Assembly: GCA_006937955.1 (NCBI GenBank)
Contig: SSNP01000008.1
Location: 4,758,796-4,822,795, forward strand
Direction: 5' to 3'
Length of the DNA stretch: 64,000 nucleotides
DNA from: Pachypanchax playfairii
Lineage: Eukaryota; Chordata; Actinopteri; Cyprinodontiformes; Aplocheilidae
The notes under the pieces were generated by a model. The model made no database searches and was not told the DNA's origin. It was given only the letters and a program-made list of their open reading frames with translations. Each line of letters starts with the position of its first letter. Position 1 is the stretch's first letter. The translations under genes and the position numbers were made by a program. Shown piece after piece: positions 33,501-45,420 of the stretch.

Positions 33501-36500
33501 TATTAAAAAATCTTTAATAATTTTTTTATTTGAGGTTATAAACTTTTAAGAAACTAAGGTAATTACCTTTTGCATGTTCTTTAGGTCCAAAAGAAATTAT
33601 CATAAATAGGATTTTACCAATGATGTCATGTGGAGCCTAAGTCTCCTCCCCTTCCGGTCGGCCCATGGGTCCCCTGAACGAAAAAAATAATGAATGGAAG
33701 TCAAAGGAGCGATAAAAGTTATTTTCTGGTCCACTTTGTCTTACACCCTGAGTCACACATATGCTGTACCGCAATTTAAATGATAGATAATGATGTGCGT
33801 TTTGACCGTGTCTGTCAAGTGGATTTGGATTTATTTATTTTTAAAATTTCGTATTTTGACTACAACTGAAAAGTCGCACATATGACGTCACGGCAGAATC
33901 TCCCGAGTCTCACTGCTGCCTTTTCCTTCATTTTTACGCGACAATGCCGGTGTGTTTTGTACCTGGTTGTCACCAAAAAAACTAGTCGTTTAATGCTCTT
34001 TCCTTCGTCCTGATAGAAGGAGGTGAAGCTCGGTAAACTCACTGCCACTGTTCTTATTCTGATTCTTCTCCTTCTGAGCGGTATGGTGACGTCAATTTTA
34101 CGAGACAAGTGGTTGTAGTCTACTGCGTGTCTTCACACAAAATGTAAAATAACTTTTGCCGCGTGTCGAAAATGATCGCTTTCTCTGCATCAAAACTTGT
34201 CTTTACAATTCACGGACATCATATGTTCGATCCATGGTGCATTTTAAACTGGATCAGAAAATAACTTGTTTGGCTCCATTGACTTCCATTCATTATTATT
34301 TCGTCCAGGGGACCCATGGACCTGAAGTAGAAGGGCGTGACTGTGGTTCCCCATTGACTTTTCCTCTTCTTCTTATTATTTGATTGCAGGACTTAGTCAG
34401 TGCTCTGAAATCTGAACTTGGTGGACTGTTTGAAGATCTGATTGTGGACTTGATGATGCCCCCGATCTTGTATGATGCCACTCAGCTGCACAAGGCTCTG
34501 AAGGTAACAACAGTAATGATAGTTCTACTCAGGAGTCGTGTGTCATAATCAAATGAGGTTAAAGTCACAGGCATTGAGATGTTTTTTCTCTGTTTAGCTT
34601 TAATGTTCTCTAAGAATTCAAAGAAATCATCTCCAGTTATTAAAATGATATCATACAGGTTTTTTTTTTTTTTTAAATTAAATTGATCTCCGTATATAAT
34701 GGATTAGATGCAGTTTCACAGTTTTGCCTCATTTAACATGCACAGATTTATGAATAGGTAAAATGGTTTGCATTTCCATTTCCACTGGTCACCAGCTGCA
34801 GCTGCTCTCATTTAACTCTGCTCACACACTGTAGAAAGGATCTGTGCTGTTGGAGTAATTCAGTCATGAATGTTTGAAAATGACACCGCAGCTCTCGAGG
34901 AAAAAGAAGGAGGGTGAAGTGTTGATGCATCAGAAAGGTGCTGCAGCAATTTTATACATCTTATTAAGTCACAAACTGATGTCAAACGCTACCTCATGCA
35001 GTAATTTGAGACCCTGTGTCATAAAATAAATAAATAATAATAATAATAATAAACAACTTACAGAAAAGACAACAGATCTCAGAACATGGAAATCACAAAA
35101 GGAGCAACTAAATAAGAGGATCTAAAAACTGACAGGGAAACCAGGGAGAGTAAAACTGTTGGGAGGTTGACTACTTAGTGAGTGCAGCTGGGCAGAGAAG
35201 GGCAAAGGAACTAATTAACAAAATAGTATGCAGGTGAGTAATGAGCTGAGACAAAAGGGAAAAGTGAGGCAGGGAATGAACTGGGGCTCAGAGGACCAAA
35301 GAAACAATAAAAAATACTACCTGAGATTAAAATATCAAGATCCAAATTAACAAGTAAAACACCAAAATAATAATAAAAAAAGATTAATTAAGTGAAAGGG
35401 ATTTGAAATATTAGTACTGCTCACAATAAACTAATCCAAAATAAAACCCAGAATGGGACCAAAAACAAAAATAAATTGCATAAAAAAAGCAAACATCAAC
35501 CCCCCCCAAACACTCCCCCAAAAGTCCCCCCAAAAAATCTAAAAAAAACAACAACAATCCAGACCTGCTGGATGGAGGATGTCCAAATTTTCAAAAAATA
35601 CAGACCTAGGAACAAAAGTCAAACTGGAGCCCAGAGCCAAAATATGTGCAAAAAATAATAATAATGAAAAATTTAATGAATAAAAACAAGAAAAAGATTT
35701 GGCAAAATCATTCAGGCATTCTCGGAAAACACATGCAGTACAAAATGTGCAGGGACATCTGAAGGCAGCTGGAGCACCAAGATAGAACTTGATCAAAAAT
35801 CAATTTATCAAAACATCACAAACAACTAAAACTCCCCAAACACTAACAGTTTATCACTCACAATCTGATTGTCTCATTGATTTATCTGAAAGAAAATAAA
35901 TTATCATTTAGTTCCTGTTTAAATGTTTCAGTAAAAAAGCTTTACATGTTGATTTTATTTTCCCTTTAAAAGACGTTTTAAAAGTTTGACCCTTGTTTCG
36001 GGAAATTTTTACGTTTTTAATACTACATGAATAAATAAATGTTAAATTTAGCAGCTACACTCACAAACTCACAAACAGTTTTGTAAACAAGTTAGGACTT
36101 AAAAAAGATTAAAATTTCTCACCTGATCATAAATTTCATTAGTGAGCATCTTCTGTAAGACAAACACATTACCTTGATTAGTAATGCCTGTGTGACTTTG
36201 TCAGCTTTCTGCAGAGCTCGTCTGTTCCAGAGTATTTGACAACTAAGACAATTAAATTTGCTTCTGCAGTTTTGTTGCAGCTCCTCTTCGTGGCTGATGT
36301 TTTTTGCATGGAGATAAACATCAGAATTCCTTTTTTTGTGATTTAGATTTGTAAAACAACTGAAAAGAACATGTTCCATGCTTCTGATACAGCATGTTCT
36401 CTATTATAAAAATCCTCTGAGGTGTCATTTTTATAAACTTCTTAACCTCTTCTTTTTTTCCTGCCCCCATCAAATTAATTCAAAGCAGGAGAGCTTCACA

Positions 36501-39500
36501 AACACATCTTATTTCATGAATTTAGTCCTTAAATTAAGTGAGAAACTTGCCAAACAGTCATTTTACCTTTGTTGCTTTTTTATTTCACACTTGAGGCTAA
36601 TAAAATTCGAAGCCAGTTGCCTAAGGAAAATCCATATTGTTTCATATTGAGCTCAGCTGTACGCTGTGTTTGGTTCCCAGGGCACCGGGACTGATGATCA
36701 AGTACTGATTGAGATCTTGGCTTCCAGGTCTGGTGAAGAGATTAAAGAAATCATCAAAGTCTATAAGAAAGGTGATGTAATAAGACAAACTGGAAGGGAA
36801 ACATGATTAGTGGCACTGCAGTTGGTTAATATCAACTCAGATGGGCGTTAACAGAAAACATTATGATGTTATAACTGACAAAATGATCAATGATCTCACA
36901 AATTACTTATATTTGACCACTTTTTGTCTGTGTTGTACACGTGAATAGGTATAAGAAGTGTTCACAATCAGTATTCAAAAGATTTAACAAATCAATTTTA
37001 ATTTCCTTTAGCAGATAATTTAATAAGTTACACCTGATTTAACATCACATGAGTCATTGAGGTTTTTCTGATGTTATGATGCTGTCAAAAATGATAAAGA
37101 TGAGTAACATGAAATAGATGTTTTTATGTTCTTGAGACGAGAGTATATATAACATAAAAACATAAAAAAATGTCCAACAAAAAAGACCAAAGCGCTCGGT
37201 TTCTCTGATCTGGACAAAAGAGAAAGCAGCTAAGTGACTACTCAAATCATTTCAGCTGCAGCTGTTCCTGTAAACGTAGAAAAAAAAACAGCCTCATATC
37301 AATCATATCCATTAGCTAGTGTTGTAAGCTGAGCATGTAAGCTATCTCTTCTTCTTTTTCCTTCTTACCTCCAGAGTTCGGTGGTAAACTGGAGAAAGAC
37401 GTCTGTGGCGACACTGGAGGGAGCTACAGGAAACTGTTGGTGATCCTGCTGCAGGTAGAAACAAGCCCTGCTGATAGACTCGTGTTTCTCATCAGGATAA
37501 TAAGAGACACAGTTGATGTCATTATAGAATCATGAGAGGTTTAAATCTGGACTTGAGAGGTGGACGAGGAGGGCAGGTCTACACACCACAGATGGTTTCT
37601 AGAATGAGTTTTTGTTCTGCAGACAGAGAGTAATATGTCCAGTTCTGGGGCTCTCACAGGTTAATCTAATCTTCAGGGGTTGTCTGGGTTAGGAGAGACT
37701 CTGAGCTCATCTATATTGACCTACCTTTCTGTTTATTACCTCGTCTTTCTGTCTTCACACCTGCATGTCCTCTTATATTTCAACCTTTTGTTCTGCAAAG
37801 GGGAGCAGGGAGGAGGGAGTAGACGAGGACAATGTTGAAAATGATGCCAAGGTAAGAATTTATTTATTTATCTTTACTTTAAATAGCTTTTTGAATGGAC
37901 ACATGGCTGCATGGTGACACGGTTGTTGCAGCAGGAAGGAGCTGGGTTTGACTCCTGACTGAGATCTGACCTCATGCTTGTGCTCCAGTTTTCCTTCAAA
38001 GTCTAAAAACATGTAAGCAGATTGATTGTTAAGGCTGTGTGTGAGCAGTTGTGTCTGTGTGACCCCGTGATGGACCGACGTTCTGACCATGGTGTAACCC
38101 TGCCTCTCGTCCAATGACTGCTGGAGGCACCAGCTCACTGCGACCCTGAAGACGAACATGTGGATAAAGTACATGGATGCATGCTAACAAACAGCACAAA
38201 CGATTATTTATTTTCCAACAACTGTGGTTTATTAAAAAATAAAGCATTGCTCCAAAAATATTTCAAAAGAAAATACTGTAAATAAATGATCCAAAAACAA
38301 AACAGAACTAAAACACCCTTTTCTCTGAATTCGGAGCAAACTTTTTATGCTCAGTACGTGTATTTCCTTTGGCATTAAGTTCACTGAAACAGAAAAAATA
38401 GACAATTTCTCAACTGGAAGTCATTTCCAATTTACTGCCAAAGATTACAGGAAGTTGTTGCTTTCTCAGCACACAACACCCCAAGAAACCGGATACACTT
38501 TAATCTTTGTACAGTACAAGAAATAAAAAGATCAGAGAGGTTTAATGATTGGCAGGTCTTTTTTATCATGCAGCAGAATCCATTTAGCTGTTTTTGTCAC
38601 AATGTTTTATTCTAAAAACTTACGATAAAGCAAAAAACTGACAAGAAACTTTGGGTTTAAACATACTGAGTTGTATAATTATCTAATTTAAATGGGTTTC
38701 TAGCCTTCTTTTACTACTAATGGAAAGCGATCAAATCCTGTGACGATACAAATTGTAAGAACAGACCTCCCACCTCTTTGTGACTGAAAGAAACAAAAAC
38801 AAATTGGTAACAGTTGCGTTTGTCTCAAAACAACAAAAAAACAAGTATCTCTGAAAATATGAAAAAGCAGAATCACAATTCAGTGTTCAGAATATTAAAT
38901 TACAGATAAATCGAAGCCCATAATGTTTATATCAGCATGTCTTGAATTTAATGATGCTTTTTAGTCCTTTTTATAGTGTCGAGATGCCAAAACCAAGATT
39001 TTTAAAAGATAATTTCTCGTCACTCTGGTATTAACAGGATATTAACTTTCAGTAATAAGACGCTCGTCTCATCGTCGATATTGAACTGTGAATTGGGATT
39101 TAACACAAACAATCATCACATAATTGTACATGTTCTCATTAAAACAACATGCCATCATGGTCCTCGTTGACGAACAATACATTTCTCATGTAATAAAAAT
39201 GTATTTACCACTTGATCACATGATAAAATGGAAGTCATATGAGGGGACGATGAGGAAAGTATCATTTAACTGCACAGAAAAAGACCAAATATTAAGACTT
39301 TCTCTGTTACAGCAGGGAAGAAAAACTGTTTGGAGGGTGATTTATATTTTTCACAGTGCAGAGTCCTTCATTACTGCTGTCAAGTGTGCTCTGCCAGGTG
39401 GCTGTGTATGTGTGAATACAGGTGTGTACTCTGTCATTACAGGACCTGCACGCCGCTGGTGAGGGCAAGTTTGGCACTGATGAAGAAAAATTCATCACAA

Positions 39501-42500
39501 TTCTTGGCAACAGGAGTGCAGAACATCTCCAAAGAGGTGAGAAAACTTAAAGCCAGTGCATTCTAATGTTGGGATGCACACAGAAACCATGTTACATGTT
39601 GAAGAAGAAATGAGACAAATGAAAGAAAACAGTGTAGAGCTGAAAATCCTGGACACCAGGTGGAAGCTTGCAGAGTAACAGAGTTTAACAAGGTGAGTTA
39701 CATGAGTGCCACGAGCTCTGCAGCTGTCCTCTGGGCCAAAAGCTGCTCATACCTCAGACAGATCATACAGATAGGACTTGTTCAGACTAGTAACAAGTCA
39801 GTCTGAACACACAAAGCTATGAAACTTTAAAGTAAATGAGTTCAAACAGCAGAATACCAGACACATCAGGTACTTGTTACAAAACTAAAGCAGTATGGAG
39901 CTGTATGAGGTACATTTTCACATATTTCTTAAACAAAATATCAAATAAATACAAGCTATAACTGGTAAACTATTCCAACGCTCTTAAATGATTTTTAGAT
40001 TTTATCTTTTATTTTAAAAGGGGAGTAAAAATATGATTTTGTTGACCTAAATATCTGCCCTGACACCTTTATACATGTTTCCTGAATAACCCTTATTTAT
40101 TTAGAAACAACAAACTGCCTTAAGTCCCCACAGTGACAGCGTACAGTTTACCACAAAACATTTCTGAATGTCATTAAAAGTGTCTGAACAAAATGTTCCA
40201 TTTCACAATCTCATTTTTAAACAAAAGCCATTGTAATTCTAAACTAATTGTTCACAAAGAGAAAAGGAAAATTAATAATAAACAAAAAAAAATGAACAGA
40301 AAATCAATAATCAATTTTAAATCTGTATAGTTCATTCACTCCTGTAACAACATGACTGTGTCCCTCTCGCTGATATACTTACTGCAGTATTTGATGCCTA
40401 TAAGAAGATCTCAGGTTGTGATATAGAGGACAGCATTAAAGGCGAGACCACTGGGAATTTGGAGAATTTACTGCTGGCTGTTGGTAAGACCTTCCCTTCA
40501 GAAAGATGACACATACTGTAAGACACCACAATGAACCTGTCATACATGTTTGAATACACCACAGCGGGAGATAACACAATAAATCAACGTCAATACAATG
40601 TCATTTTAACCTAATAAATATTCAGTCCTTTGCTCGTCATTTTTCTTCTCCACAGTGAAATGTGTCAGAAACGTCCCAGGCTATTTTGCTGAGAGCCTCT
40701 ATAAATCCATGCGGGTAAGTATTAGCGTTCGATCAACACAATGAAAACATATATTCATACATATTTATATTGCAGTCATTTGCTGCAAGAAAAGGTTATT
40801 AACTACAAGATGGCCAGCAGCAAATTACTGAAGCGTATAGACGAAGACAAGAAGCTGAGGGACAAACAGTTCCTGCCCCTCAACCTCCTCCTGGCAAAAA
40901 AAAAAAGAAAAGACAAGATAGAAGGAACAAGTAAATTTTCTAAGACATTTAATTATTTCTTTAAGGGCAGAGTCTGTGTTCAGTGTGATTGATAATTCCC
41001 CAAACAGAAAACGTCAGTCTCTGCTAATTAACGTTTGAATTCAATGTGGAGAAATTTCTAAATGGATCTAAAACTTACTTTGTTTAAATTTTGCAGATGC
41101 AGGAAAATGTCGACATTATCACAGACCAGGATACGGATTTCTTTGAAAATGATCATGATTTTTTTTTTTTATATATATTTAGTATAAAATCACTGATAAT
41201 AACAATGATAATATACAAATAAAGAACACTGTTTTGCTTTAATAAACTTGACTGATCAGGTTTATTTTTTATATTTAGCGAGCTGGAACTGATGATAAAA
41301 CCCTGACGAGGGTGATGGTGTCCAGGAGTGAGGTGGACATGTTGGACATCAGAGCTAATTTTAAGAAGATGTATGGACAGTCTCTTTATACCACCATCCA
41401 GGTATAACTCAAAACAGCAATCATCTACCTCATTTTTCTTCCATTTTGCTGCCTGGTGTTGTTTCTTCTCCTCATCTATCCCTCTGCATGACTTAAAACC
41501 ACAAGCTGCGTGTTACTGCGGGTGTGCTGTTCATGTCAGTGCAGTGATGGAGTGAGAGTTGGTAATTTACTTTAAATGTCTTGTTCAGTGTGATGAGACT
41601 GCTTTCCTGCTTCTCACACGAGCTGAAAGGAATGAATCTATTCTCCCTGGGCCAGATGTTCCTACAGTGAAGAATCATTGCAATCCTCTTGTGGAATTCA
41701 CCAAGACTGAATAGATAAATAGGACATTATGAAATAACCTTTGAATAAATGATGAAAAGCAATGTGGGAAATTTGTGTTTTATATTGGTAGAATTCCTAC
41801 ATATTACGTAAAATCCATTTTTACCAGAACAAGTCTTTCCCACAGTTGGCATTTTATCAAATGAATTGCTTATATTAAAAATCTAATTATAGTTAAATGT
41901 TATTCAAATCATTAACACTCTCCTTGATTCACTTTATCATTGTGGTTTATTCTATATATTTATATTTATTATTTCTGTATATTTATTTAATCATTTTCAA
42001 CCTTTTTTGGTAACTTTTTTGAACCTACATGTACAGCTTTTTAAACAGAGCTCAGCGAGAGCAAGATGAAAAAATAAAAGTAGAAGTCAATGTAATCTGT
42101 TACATCTGTAACAGACTTTATTGCAGTAGGACACATCAATAAAGCATTATTCAGGTTCAACCTGTTGAAAGGTTGGACAGATTCTCTATAATATGTTCAA
42201 AAACCTTCTAATCTTGTTAGATGACAAATTTATCTTCTTCTGATGACAGAAAAGTAGATAATATTTAACAACATAATCTTAATCAAAACAAAAGAGTTGT
42301 GTCTTTAGGAACTAAGTGCAGAAATTCAAGGATAAAACATTCACAAAGGTTTTTTTTAATTAACTGTTAATGAGACGTTGACTGAAGGCTGTGACTTTGG
42401 TTTTCATGAGAACTCGTTAAAATTCATGAGAACAGTTTAGAAAAAAGAACAGAATTCTGTAGTTTTCTGTTTTTGTTTCTTTGTACATCTGGTTCCATAT

Positions 42501-43207
42501 GTACATCTTCTGTTGTCAGATCAAGTTGTTGCTACATACCAGCAGCTCTGACTCTTGCAGTCATCAGTTCCATATATTAACTCATGTGAACATCAGCTTG
42601 TTGGCTGTGGCTGTTTATGGATTAAGGTGGTGGAGCAGATTGTATTCCCTCTACGTGTCCACTCGTGCTTTGGCAAGCTGCTGAGTTCTTCTGCTCTCAG
42701 ATTAGTTACTGTAATGCATTGATGCATTTAAAGCAAAAACTAATTTGTAAATCCTCTTAAAACATGGAACCCATGTTTTTCAGGGTTTAAACAAGTCCTG
42801 ACCATTTAAATGTCAAAAGCTTTTTACTGAAACACCGGAGACATGCAGCTGGCTTAGGAGCCAGGATGTCAGATATTTGTTCATTTTTGCCAGAAGTGAC
42901 ACGTGAGCTATTTGAGAATCTGTGGTTTTTGCTCAAGGGCACATTACCATGTGGAGAGGAGGAGCAGCAAACCTAACCAACCACACGTGTTTCCTAAAGT
43001 GCAAATGTGACCTACAAGTGACATCTGAAACATGCAGAAAGGAAATAAATCATTGAAATCACAAAGAGGGAAAATAAAGAGAGAGATTTCTAATATAGAA
43101 ACTGAGAGTGAATGTGAAGGTTAAATATTTGTGTTTTGTTTCTTCAGGAGGACACGGATGGAGACTACCAGAAGGCATTGATGTACCTCTGTGGCGGGAA
43201 AGATTAA
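30522..43207 (+). CDS. anxa5: Annexin A5
   Basis: Coding exons: 30522-30524 (ATG only), 32555-32639, 32787-32881, 34390-34503, 36681-36771, 37375-37454, 37801-37851, 39443-39536, 40388-40483, 40656-40714, 41279-41401, 43148-43207. They total 316 residues, against 320 in human ANXA5. Four annexin repeats are complete: KGIGTDEDAI (repeat 1), KGTGTDDQVL (2), GKFGTDEEKF (3) and RRAGTDDKTL (4). The downstream acidic calcium ligands are in KSELGG, GDTGG, KGETTG and EDTDGD. The short N-terminus MEHRGSVKPFVHF and the C-terminus YLCGGKD fit A5. The protein binds phosphatidylserine membranes in a calcium-dependent way. Repeat 4 has RAGTD instead of the usual GxGTD. Large introns hold several transposon remnants. 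fgfbp1 is the next gene on the other strand. Confidence 0.93.
31334..31740 (+). repeat. Probable dispersed repeat with A-rich tail, anxa5 intron
   Basis: A pyrimidine-rich block (phrases such as CACACCTGTTGCACCTGTTT and TTCATAGGGGTTTTGTG) is followed by a long A/C tail at about 31648-31697. The wording resembles a widespread teleost repeat that includes TTTCACTCCTCCTTC-type and CACCTGTTTCATT-type motifs. The two overlapping plus-strand ORFs here have no domain. The repeat class is not determined. Confidence 0.4.
33640..34345 (+). mobile_element. Non-autonomous DNA transposon with THAP-domain remnant
   Basis: The arms at about 33640-33735 and 34255-34345 are imperfect inverted repeats of one another, sharing CCATGGGTCCCCTG, AATAATGAATGGAAGTCAA and AGTTATTTTCTG as reverse complements. 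Inside, at 33943-33984, a reading frame starts MPVCFVPGCHQKN and meets a stop. This is the C-x(4)-C start of a THAP zinc finger, a domain found in P-element and Kolobok transposases. The rest of any transposase is missing. It lies in the anxa5 intron before exon 34390. Confidence 0.6.
35030..35060 (+). repeat. (AAT)n / AT-rich microsatellite
   Basis: AAATAAATAATAATAATAAT-type tandem in an anxa5 intron; short and degenerate. Confidence 0.7.
35130..35620. repeat. Probable dispersed repeat plus C/A-rich low-complexity tract
   Basis: A purine-rich block (GACAGGGAAACCAGGGAGAG, then CTGGGCAGAGAAGGGC and so on) passes into C/A low complexity at about 35500-35560. The style resembles the minus-oriented block near 55090-55420 and common teleost intron repeats. 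No coding domain or terminal repeat is seen. Boundaries are approximate. Confidence 0.35.
37890..38180 (+). repeat. Degraded copy of an abundant teleost dispersed repeat
   Basis: The series 'ACACGGTTGTTGCAGCAGGA', 'GAGCTGGGTTTGACTCC', 'GTGTGACCCCGTGATGGACC', 'CCTGCCTCTCGTCC' and 'ACTGCTGGAGGCACCAGCTC' follows, in order, the layout of a very common fish repeat with a tRNA-like GGTTCGAATCC box. Many substitutions mark it as old. It overlaps the downstream side of the small anxa5 exon at 37801-37851 by position only, not by sequence. Confidence 0.55.
38260..39440. other. anxa5 intron segment, nothing recognised
   Basis: AT-rich unique-looking intron sequence between exons 37801-37851 and 39443-39536. 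The plus-strand ORFs near 39124-39566 run into the true exon and have no independent support. Confidence 0.45.
41589..41714 (+). other. Candidate alternative 3'-terminal exon of anxa5
   Basis: After the acceptor TTGTTCAG (41581-41588) the frame continues in phase with the end of exon 41279-41401 for 41 codons to a TAG at 41712-41714. AATAAA follows at 41744-41749. If used, it would replace the last 19 residues of annexin A5 (EDTDGDY...), including the repeat 4 acidic ligand. It may be chance: the frame is only moderately long and no family is recognised. Confidence 0.25.
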
Positions 43208-43464
43208 TCATGTGTTGAGTGATGAGCCGCTGGGAGACAAATTTATATACAAGAGACGGCAATATCGATCCAAAGTTCTTCTACTGACTTTAACATACTA
43301 TTGATTGAATTAATGTGAATTACCTGTCGTTTTGACTCATGATGGTACGTCTGCAGTGTGAATATCACTTACCATGCATTTCATTCATCAATTAAACAAC
43401 AATTTTCAGTAAATGTCTAGTTTTTGATTTTAATGAAGAGAACAATGCTTTTGATGTTTGAAAT

Positions 43465-43470
43465 AATAAA
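43465..43470 (+). other. Probable polyadenylation signal of anxa5
   Basis: AATAAA about 260 nt after the stop codon; an ATTAAA at 43391-43396 is an earlier alternative. Confidence 0.45.
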
Positions 43471-44405
43471 CCATAATTTAAAACATAACTTTTTCTAATC
43501 AGCTTTACAAAGCTGGTAGTTGTTTACCTCATGTGTTGTCTGTATATGCTGTATGTTAAATCACCTACTGAATACAGTACTGTTTAAATATTAAGCCATC
43601 GTGTCAACGACTCTGCTCCTTTCATTAATTACAAATGAGACGCTGATACAGAATAGTAATTCAAAGCTGCTGTCTGTGATCAATAAGTAATAGGAGGGTA
43701 TTAGACGTTGGTCACCATAGGACGTATTCATGAAGGGCACAGGTGTTAAGCTAAAAAAGGTTCACAAATCAGTAGATGATAAATGGTTCTGTTTGTTAAA
43801 AGGGAACCACAGGGTGGCAGCAGAGTTTGAATTCACCAAAAGTTTAAAAACACTTTTCTTTTGCAGTTTTTGTGGTTGCAGATTTTAGCAAATACACTAA
43901 CGGTCTGATTGTTTGGATCTGATATTAATGACCATTCCTTCAAACGAACCTAAAAACTTTAATATTTATGAGAAGCATCTTTTTAGATTGCATTTTCACA
44001 CAAACCACCTGATAATTCAAGCTGGCAAAGACTTTTTTCTGTTGTTTTTTCTCTGCAGACACACATTCTCTCTAATTCACAGCTAAATGACTCTCAGACT
44101 GATGTTATTATCCCATAGTGGTTAATCTGATGTTATTCTGATCCTTTTTGTTGTAGATTAGCCTCAGATTAACAAATAAATGTGCTGGTTTATTTTTTTG
44201 TTTAAGCCTTTAGACAGATCATCACTGATCGTCATCTTTTATGGCAACTAAATTATGATCAAACAACTTTAAATCAATGAAGACAGGCAATGTCACAAAC
44301 CTGCACAATGATATCTTTAAACACATTAAATACATGTGAATGCTGATGCCACTCATTTCATGGAGTAAAGCGACAACAGTGAAAATTTTAGCTTCACACT
44401 GATCC

Positions 44406-44410
44406 AGTAA

Positions 44411-44460
<50 letters not shown>

Positions 44461-44470
44461 NNNNNNNNNN

Positions 44471-44556
<86 letters not shown>
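44406..44556 (+). repeat. (ATT)n microsatellite containing an assembly gap
   Basis: About 140 nt of perfect TTA/ATT triplets is interrupted by ten N at 44461-44470. The N run is a placeholder, so the true repeat length is unknown and may be much longer. Confidence 0.97.
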
Positions 44557-44557
<1 letters not shown>

Positions 44558-45391
44558 ATTAATGTTTCTACAGGAACCTGCTAATAAGATGTGATTGAAC
44601 TTTATTCAGCTAATTAAAAGAAAACAGAACAGAACTGTCAAGTTGGTACTTTCATTAATTGGCAGGGAGTTTATTTTAAGTAGAAAGAAGATGCTGCAGC
44701 ACAGAGAATCCCATGAATATGAAAACACGAAGTAAACACAAGTTCTGGCTTAGCAAGACAAAGATGTCAGCACTGGTGGAAGGAGATGACAAGGTGCTGA
44801 CTCTGAACTAAGGCATCCTCTGAAAATGTACTGAGGAGTGTAATAAAAGACTTTTGGTGACACCCAGCTATCCAAATCCAGGTGGGAAACAAGCCCCCCA
44901 CAAAAAACCTACGCAAAACAAAAACAAACTGAAGGTGTTCCGCAAATAAATCTTTGATAAAATTAATTTGAAATTTGAGCACAATGCAAAAGCATCACCC
45001 AAACTGGGCATTGCAGGAGTCCAAGAGCTCTGATTAATCAGCCGTAGTCTCAAACTGAAACAAGCTAACAGCTTTTGGAGTACAGCATAAGGTCAAGTGA
45101 GATTATTTGGGTGAATATCTGCTCTAATTCAATTGTTTGCCAATAACATCTATTGTTAAAAATCAAACAAACAAAAAAAGCTTTTGGATCAATTTATGCT
45201 GCATCTGATGCATTTACTGTAACCACAACACCACAAACCTATCAGACTGATTTCAACCCAACATTAACATTTTTTAAAAGTTTTAATAATTTCTTTCAAG
45301 TCTTTATAATCTTCCACTGAGTCAAAAGCTTCTTATAAACTAAATGCTCATTCACCCACATACAAAGGTCTTTACATGAGCCTGTAAGCTG

Positions 45392-45420
45392 CACGCACAC
45401 ACACACACACACACACACAC
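45392..45420 (+). repeat. (CA)n microsatellite
   Basis: Roughly 14 CA units preceded by GCACG, in intergenic DNA between anxa5 and fgfbp1. Confidence 0.9.

Noticed and set aside
36119..36379. Minus-strand ORF of 86 codons in an anxa5 intron
   Set aside because: Suspected at first as transposon coding sequence, but no motif could be confirmed.
40741..41160. Frames MASSKLLKRIDED... and MQENVDIITDQD... in the anxa5 intron after exon 40656-40714
   Set aside because: Considered as extra anxa5 exons. The first lacks a clean acceptor/donor pair and ends in an A-run; inclusion of either would interrupt annexin repeat 4, which joins perfectly without them.
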